Assembly: GCA_964452915.1 (NCBI GenBank)
Contig: CAYVNW010000028.1
Location: 1-38,922 of the forward strand
DNA from: Colivivens sp964452915
Lineage (GTDB): Bacteria > Bacteroidota > Bacteroidia > Bacteroidales > Bacteroidaceae
Direction of reading: 5' to 3'
DNA length: 38,922 nt
The notes under the pieces were generated by a model. It was not told where the DNA came from. It was given only the letters and a program-made list of their open reading frames with translations, and ran no database searches. The translations under genes and the position numbers were made by a program. Positions 34,741-38,922 of the stretch are shown piece after piece. The stretch's first letter is position 1. Each line of letters starts with the position of its first letter.

Positions 34741-35118
34741 ATGGACGATCAATCACACTACCAGCAACAAGAACGTGGAAACTACCAACAAAACGACTAC
34801 CAGCCACAAGGAAATGGGAGCAACCAGCAAAGTAGCTATCCGCCTTCACTAACAAAGCCTGACTCGAACTTAGTATGGGCTATACTTTGTACTGTATTGT
34901 GCTGTGTACCTCTCGGAATCGTGTCGATAGTGTATGCAAGCAAAGTGGACTCCCTTTGGAACATAGGAGCATATCAGGAAGCATACGATACAGCCAACAA
35001 AGCCAAGAAATGGGCTATATGGGGAGCTATATCTGCCGTTGTATTGGATATTCTCATTGGCATCTTCTATGTACTGATTTTTATCGTCGCAACTGTCGGC
35101 TGTAATTACAACTATTGA
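34741..35118 (+). CDS. CD225/dispanin-family small membrane protein
   Basis: The 125-aa product has a Q/N/Y-rich, low-complexity N-terminus (residues 1-35). Two hydrophobic segments follow (about 43-65 and 91-120), with the CD225/dispanin signature between them: PDSNLVWAILCTVLCCVPLG, then IVYASKV and a charged loop ending AKKWAIWGA. Cys54-Cys55 near the end of segment 1 recalls the acylated cysteines of eukaryotic IFITM proteins, though bacterial modification is not known. The ATG at 34741 is preferred over a TTG at 34726 that overlaps the S46 gene. Bacterial function is unknown. It is the fourth gene of the ruvB run, 7 bp after the peptidase. Confidence 0.85.
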   Translation: MDDQSHYQQQERGNYQQNDYQPQGNGSNQQSSYPPSLTKPDSNLVWAILCTVLCCVPLGIVSIVYASKVDSLWNIGAYQEAYDTANKAKKWAIWGAISAVVLDILIGIFYVLIFIVATVGCNYNY

Positions 35119-35134
35119 TGTCTCACACTTGATT

Positions 35135-35521
35135 ATGCACGGGAAAAGCATAATGCCAATACTGTTTCCTGCCATCCTTGTGGTGGCAGGAATAGTATAT
35201 TACGCATTCGACCCTACCACACCTGTTAACTGGTTTCCGAAATGCCCGTTCCATCTGCTGACAGGCTATCAATGCCCTGCATGTGGCATACAACGTGCTA
35301 TGCACTGCCTCATACATGGCGACATTATCAGCGCGCTCCACTACAACTACTTCCTCGTTATCTCACTACCCTTGCTTACACTGGCAATACTTGCTGAATG
35401 GTACAACTACCACCACGTATTCGATTGGGCAAACAGGTTGATTTATAACAGGTACACTTTAAGTTCTTACATCATATTGTTTTTTATTTGGTGGATTCTA
35501 AGAAATATTTTAGGAATTTGA
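35135..35521 (+). CDS. DUF2752 membrane protein
   Basis: The 128-aa protein shows the DUF2752 pattern. An N-terminal helix (about residues 7-25) is followed by the cysteine motif CPFHLLTGYQCPACGIQRA (Cys37, Cys47, Cys50), His57 and HGDI. Two more hydrophobic helices lie at about 72-90 and 110-126. The C-x2-C plus upstream Cys and His suggest metal binding or a disulfide, but the family has no established function. The ATG at 35135 is chosen over a TTG six bases upstream. It lies 16 bp after the CD225-like gene and is the last gene of the run. Confidence 0.85.
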   Translation: MHGKSIMPILFPAILVVAGIVYYAFDPTTPVNWFPKCPFHLLTGYQCPACGIQRAMHCLIHGDIISALHYNYFLVISLPLLTLAILAEWYNYHHVFDWANRLIYNRYTLSSYIILFFIWWILRNILGI

Positions 35522-35544
35522 ACCACAGTAAAGATAAATTTATG

Positions 35545-35552
35545 TAACTTTG
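35545..35552 (+). promoter_or_regulatory. -7 box of the 906-aa secreted protein gene
   Basis: TAACTTTG fits TAnnTTTG. A TTTG at 35517-35520 (overlapping the DUF2752 stop) is a possible -33 element, though the 24-bp gap is longer than usual. The resulting leader of about 80 nt is A/T-rich to the ATG. Confidence 0.6.
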
Positions 35553-35639
35553 TAGCGAAGTGTAATATTGAATCTATGTGTTTAAGCATATATTGATAAT
35601 AGATATAAATTAATTACTAAAACTAATATAACCAACAAC

Positions 35640-38360
35640 ATGAAGAAAACTCTACTCTCAAAAGTAGGTTTAATCGTCTTATTGGCAATGACGTCCTTAG
35701 CGTCATCCGCAGGTAACCGATATACCTACAAGTTTGATGTCCAGCGTCCTTCTGATGCCGACAAACCCACTTCATGTACAGTCAAGGCATCCCTTGTGCG
35801 AAGCCTTGTCGGTGCAAAGACTCTGTCGTCTCTTTCCCTCAGGGCCACATGGCTCAACTCATTAGGCAAAGAGACTTTCTATGACGGTAACACAACCGGC
35901 TCTACAGCTGAAAAAGGCCATTGGTTTACAAAAAGCGCTCTTGTTACTACAAAATCAAAGAACTATTGTATTAAGGTGGTATGGGACCAGCCCGACTTCC
36001 TCGTTTCGCACAACACCGAAGCGAATGCAGAGGTTGGGTCTACCTACACCGTGAAGGAGGCGTTGATATACAACACTGACACAATAGTATATGAAATCAA
36101 CGTGACAATCGGTGAGGCAGGCAGTGCAGAATCTGTCACTACCGACCAACCGGAAGTCATGGGCAGAAAAAGCATTACCGACAACTGGCTTGTACGTCCT
36201 GTAGTCCGCCAAAACGAACAAGACTCAAAGACACAGAACTACATTCAGGTGAATGCCGGTGACAAAATCACCCTCGGCTGCGACATAATCGACAAAACAA
36301 AGTATGTAGCAGGCAAGTACCAATGGAAAAAATACTATTGGGACTCTAAGCAGAAGAAATACAAATCCCAGAACTTGCGCGGTTACAAGGATGAAGACTT
36401 CGTTCTTACAGAAAGTGCGGAATACGATGATGGTGGCGAATATATTGTTACAGTACGTCTGACCGATACAAACAACAAGATTACGATCAAAAGCTACAAC
36501 TACTTCGTCGACGTACAGGAGAACCCAGGCAAGTTTACCGAGTGGCCTACATACTCGCAACTCTCCTACGACTTCCACTCAGAGTACCCTACACTGTCAA
36601 TGCCTACCAAAACACACAATATCAAGAAAAAGAATGGTAGGGCTGCAAACTATTATGTGGCAAAGAAAACAGAAGAGAATCCTTACGGAGGTTGGTGGTC
36701 TGCATTCTGGGGCGATGACCTCAACACAGAGGTTGGAACCGATTCCGCCACTATTTATGGCGCTGCAAAGAATATGGTGGACAAATACGATTATGACTTC
36801 TACTACATGCGTGAAGTCATGGGCTGGCCACCTGATTTGAGTGCACGTAATGGTTATAAGTCATTCGTTTATATCTTCGGTTCAGGACTCGCTAACGATA
36901 ACACATCAAAAACAGAGAAAGGTGGTTATCAAAGTGCTACATCTACCGACGGACAGAGCTACGCATGCGTATGGGCGTCCTACTACCCGTTCAGCCGTTT
37001 CCGTGACGATGCTGACTCAAAGTGGTCGGATGGTGAATACCAACGCAACGCGATGATTCACGAGGGTATTCACGCCATCTTCGCAGATCTTGGAGCTTGC
37101 CAAGGTTCTTCATGGTTCCACGAGGGAGGTAACAGCTGGTTGCAAGGTCAGGTATACGGACAACGTGACGGCGTACATGGAACTGCCGGCTATCTGAACG
37201 CCGGAGCTGTACTTGTGCCTCACATGCCAATCGAATGCTATTCGGGCTGGTTGCAAGACGGCTCTTACGGTGGCCCGGCTGCACAGCGTGTGAATATGTA
37301 TAATAGCAGCGGTCAGCAAGTATGTACATGGAGAAATCTTATAGGTGGTGTGCAATATGCCGATGCATTCCCATTCGTTCTGTCACAAGTCTGTGGCAAC
37401 AAAGTAGTACCTTGGATTTGGCGTTACTGCAAGAATCGTGTGCTCGAAACTCTTGGTGACTCTATCGGTGATGAGAACATGCGTAACATTATAACACAGT
37501 ACCGTGCACGACTTGCATGGTTCGACCTCGGTGAGTGGAGAGACTCATACCGTCAAGTAGCGATCAACAGCTTTGGAACTACTGTTAAGCCCGAATGGTC
37601 TCCTTACTGGATTAATGTAGAACCTACCAAACTGACTCCGTACCAGGCTGTCGAACAAAACGACAGTGCAGGTTGGATGGCCCCTGACACTCTGACCAAC
37701 CCAGGATGGAGCGGTGCGAACTTCATTCCTATTCACGTTACAGGTGACGTGGCAAACGTGGAATTCCGTCCTGAAGATACCAACATGCGCGCGTTACTCT
37801 GCTATGCAGACAAAGATGGTAACTGCTATTACAGCCAGGTAGTCCGTTGTGGCAACATGAGTATAGATTTGAGTCACAAACCGGCGAATGGAGTTATCAC
37901 ATGCGTTGTAGTTAATACTGATTATGTATACACTGGTGAGGAGCAACTCAAACACCATTGGGATTACCGGCTCCGCCTCGGCAAGGGTGCAGTTGCAGTT
38001 GCCGCTACCGATATACAGTGGTACCGTTTTGAAAAGACACTTACTGATCCTGCCTATGAAGAGTTGATTACAGGTATCAGCGATGTCAAAGCGGACGAGG
38101 CAGATCCTTATGAGAGCAATGGCGTCAGCATTCTTTCAAGTGACATCCACCAGGGGAGCAACGTTCAGGTTAACCTTAACGGAGCAAATGCAAAAGACGT
38201 TGTTTTGCGCTTAGTAGGAACATCCGGCGTTGTAGTTGCTGACGGGCATGTTAACTCAGATGGTTCATTCGTTATACCGACAGGTATTCCAAGTGGACTT
38301 TACATCGCCACATTTACATATAATGGCAAGAAGGATGTTGTGAAGATCATTGTGAAATAA
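35640..38360 (+). CDS. Secreted metallopeptidase-like protein with Ig-like domain and sorting C-terminus
   Basis: The 906-aa product starts with a signal peptide (about residues 1-24, ending LASSA). A beta-rich region and an Ig/PKD-like domain (about 198-292, ending with GGEYIVTVRLTD and FVDV) follow. The central domain (about 310-660) has HEGIH at 474-478 (HExxH) and, 17 residues on, Glu495 in SSWFHEGGNSWLQG. This resembles the HExxH...E zinc site of gluzincins. A beta-rich domain (about 690-800) and a C-terminal segment (about 835-906, ending SGLYIATFTYNGKKDVVKI) like type IX secretion sorting domains complete it. It may belong to a domain-of-unknown-function family of secreted HExxH proteins; I cannot name it with confidence. 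Substrate unknown. Confidence 0.7.
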   Translation: MKKTLLSKVGLIVLLAMTSLASSAGNRYTYKFDVQRPSDADKPTSCTVKASLVRSLVGAKTLSSLSLRATWLNSLGKETFYDGNTTGSTAEKGHWFTKSALVTTKSKNYCIKVVWDQPDFLVSHNTEANAEVGSTYTVKEALIYNTDTIVYEINVTIGEAGSAESVTTDQPEVMGRKSITDNWLVRPVVRQNEQDSKTQNYIQVNAGDKITLGCDIIDKTKYVAGKYQWKKYYWDSKQKKYKSQNLRGYKDEDFVLTESAEYDDGGEYIVTVRLTDTNNKITIKSYNYFVDVQENPGKFTEWPTYSQLSYDFHSEYPTLSMPTKTHNIKKKNGRAANYYVAKKTEENPYGGWWSAFWGDDLNTEVGTDSATIYGAAKNMVDKYDYDFYYMREVMGWPPDLSARNGYKSFVYIFGSGLANDNTSKTEKGGYQSATSTDGQSYACVWASYYPFSRFRDDADSKWSDGEYQRNAMIHEGIHAIFADLGACQGSSWFHEGGNSWLQGQVYGQRDGVHGTAGYLNAGAVLVPHMPIECYSGWLQDGSYGGPAAQRVNMYNSSGQQVCTWRNLIGGVQYADAFPFVLSQVCGNKVVPWIWRYCKNRVLETLGDSIGDENMRNIITQYRARLAWFDLGEWRDSYRQVAINSFGTTVKPEWSPYWINVEPTKLTPYQAVEQNDSAGWMAPDTLTNPGWSGANFIPIHVTGDVANVEFRPEDTNMRALLCYADKDGNCYYSQVVRCGNMSIDLSHKPANGVITCVVVNTDYVYTGEEQLKHHWDYRLRLGKGAVAVAATDIQWYRFEKTLTDPAYEELITGISDVKADEADPYESNGVSILSSDIHQGSNVQVNLNGANAKDVVLRLVGTSGVVVADGHVNSDGSFVIPTGIPSGLYIATFTYNGKKDVVKIIVK

Positions 38361-38381
38361 AACAACAAACGCATTATATAT

Positions 38382-38420
38382 AAGCCCCACCAGTACAACA
38401 GCCGGCGGGGCTTTATTATT
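38382..38420 (+). terminator. Rho-independent terminator after the 906-aa protein gene
   Basis: AAGCCCCACC (38382-38391) pairs with GGCGGGGCTT (38404-38413) with one mismatch, around a 12-base loop. A T-rich tail (TATTATTT) follows. It starts 21 bp after the stop codon. Confidence 0.8.
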
Positions 38421-38520
38421 TCGCTTTAGTAAATAATCATTACTGGCTTAATACAGAATTACTTTACACCGAATTAACAATTAAGACGCTGTATGTCATC
38501 CTTTTTCCTCTTGCATGCCC

Positions 38521-38760
38521 CATCGTCATCCCGATTGCGCCCCTTTCCCCATCGTCATCTTGAGCCTTGGCCGAGTAGATTCTCATGGCACTGCATCATG
38601 AGATAGCGGCATAGCACGATTATATCGCACTGAGGATTCGCTTCGCAGATAAGCGGCGGCGCCTCAGCATTCAAGCGAACTTGACTGCATTCGGCTTGCA
38701 CGCTTATTCGCTCGGCCAAAGGCCTCGGAATGACGGAAGGGAGCGCCCGAGATGACGGAG
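38521..38760. repeat. Imperfect palindromic element with long terminal inverted repeats
   Basis: The left arm (about 38521-38580) matches the reverse complement of the right arm (about 38706-38760) over some 50 bases with gaps. Aligned blocks include CGTCATC-CG, GCGC, CCCTTTCC, CGTCAT, GAG and CCTTGGCCGAG against CCTTTGGCCGAG. Each arm holds two CGTCAT-type units. The ~125-bp centre has no open frame of note. The size and inverted ends fit a MITE-like or REP-like dispersed element, but a second copy is not present in this window. Confidence 0.6.
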
Positions 38761-38773
38761 ACGCAGCCGATTA

Positions 38774-38870
38774 CATGTAAAGCTAATCAGTAAAGAGGAT
38801 GCTATCATGTAAAGCAAATCAGTAAACAAGTACAAAGAGTGTAAAGTAAAGTCAAGGTAAAGTTACTGCC
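38774..38870 (+). repeat. Dispersed intergenic repeat, right copy with tandem duplication
   Basis: Two 25-base units starting CATGTAAAGC occur at 38774-38798 and 38806-38830, 32 bp apart and differing at only a few positions. The second unit continues with sequence similar to the left-edge repeat (191-251) up to CTGCC at 38866-38870. The same element therefore lies in both non-coding flanks of this window, in the same orientation. Confidence 0.65.
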
Positions 38871-38922
38871 CCAAAAAGGATATTAATATGGTTGGGCATT
38901 TATATTAATATGCTTTGCCATT

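Larger units (their letters stand above)
38421..38922. other. Non-coding tail of the window
   Basis: No gene is supported. It contains a ~240-bp imperfect palindromic element (38521-38760), two 25-bp repeat units (38774-38798 and 38806-38830), and a pair of ATATTAATAT palindromes near the edge (38880-38890 and 38902-38912). Base composition shifts from A/T-rich to G+C-rich inside the palindromic element and back again. Confidence 0.55.

Noticed and set aside
38774..38830. Two 25-base units 32 bp apart as a minimal CRISPR array
   Set aside because: The gap between units is only 7 bases, the units are not identical, and no cas genes are present.

Overview
The window is chromosomal DNA from a member of the Bacteroidota, most likely order Bacteroidales and plausibly the Prevotella group. 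The evidence is Bacteroidota-type promoters (TAnnTTTG boxes ahead of nearly every transcription unit), A/T-rich ribosome-binding regions with few Shine-Dalgarno sequences, lineage-typical protein variants (FtsL with an acidic N-terminus, long MraY, S46 dipeptidyl peptidase, DUF2752), and secreted proteins ending in type IX-secretion-like C-terminal segments. The genus is inference.

Region 1 (1-618) holds the tail of an unidentified membrane protein, a non-coding stretch with a dispersed repeat, and the mraZ promoter overlapped by three 10-bp-spaced MraZ boxes. Region 2 (622-16494, plus strand) is a complete Bacteroidota-type dcw cluster: mraZ-rsmH-ftsL-ftsI-murE-mraY-murD-ftsW-murG-murC-ftsQ-ftsA-ftsZ. 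Gaps are short or genes overlap, and the run ends at a strong terminator after ftsZ. It encodes the cytoplasmic and lipid-linked steps of peptidoglycan synthesis plus the core divisome. murB, murF and ddl are absent and must lie elsewhere. MurE carries the DNPR motif of meso-diaminopimelate ligases.

Region 3 (16558-24427, minus strand) has a likely operon fumarase - frr - rsgA - TPR protein, with a 1-nt overlap and a GTG start at frr/rsgA, and a single-chain purL with its own promoter. A divergent promoter region then leads to a plus-strand radical SAM gene (24601-25377).

Region 4 (25378-29920) has a decayed ATPase gene remnant, a structured ~190-nt leader, and a 1233-aa exported multi-module surface protein with a perfect 11-bp terminator hairpin. 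Region 5 (30118-35521) is a tight plus-strand run: ruvB - flippase - S46 dipeptidyl peptidase - CD225/dispanin-like protein - DUF2752 protein. Region 6 (35640-38360) is a 906-aa secreted protein with an Ig-like domain, an HExxH metallopeptidase-like core and a sorting-like C-terminus. Region 7 (38361-38922) is non-coding: a terminator, a ~240-bp imperfect palindromic element, and repeats related to those at the left edge.

Most of the window is housekeeping. The least explained parts are the two large exported proteins, the CD225/DUF2752 pair, the structured leader, and the repeats at both edges. I saw no CRISPR array, tRNA, rRNA or intact insertion sequence.
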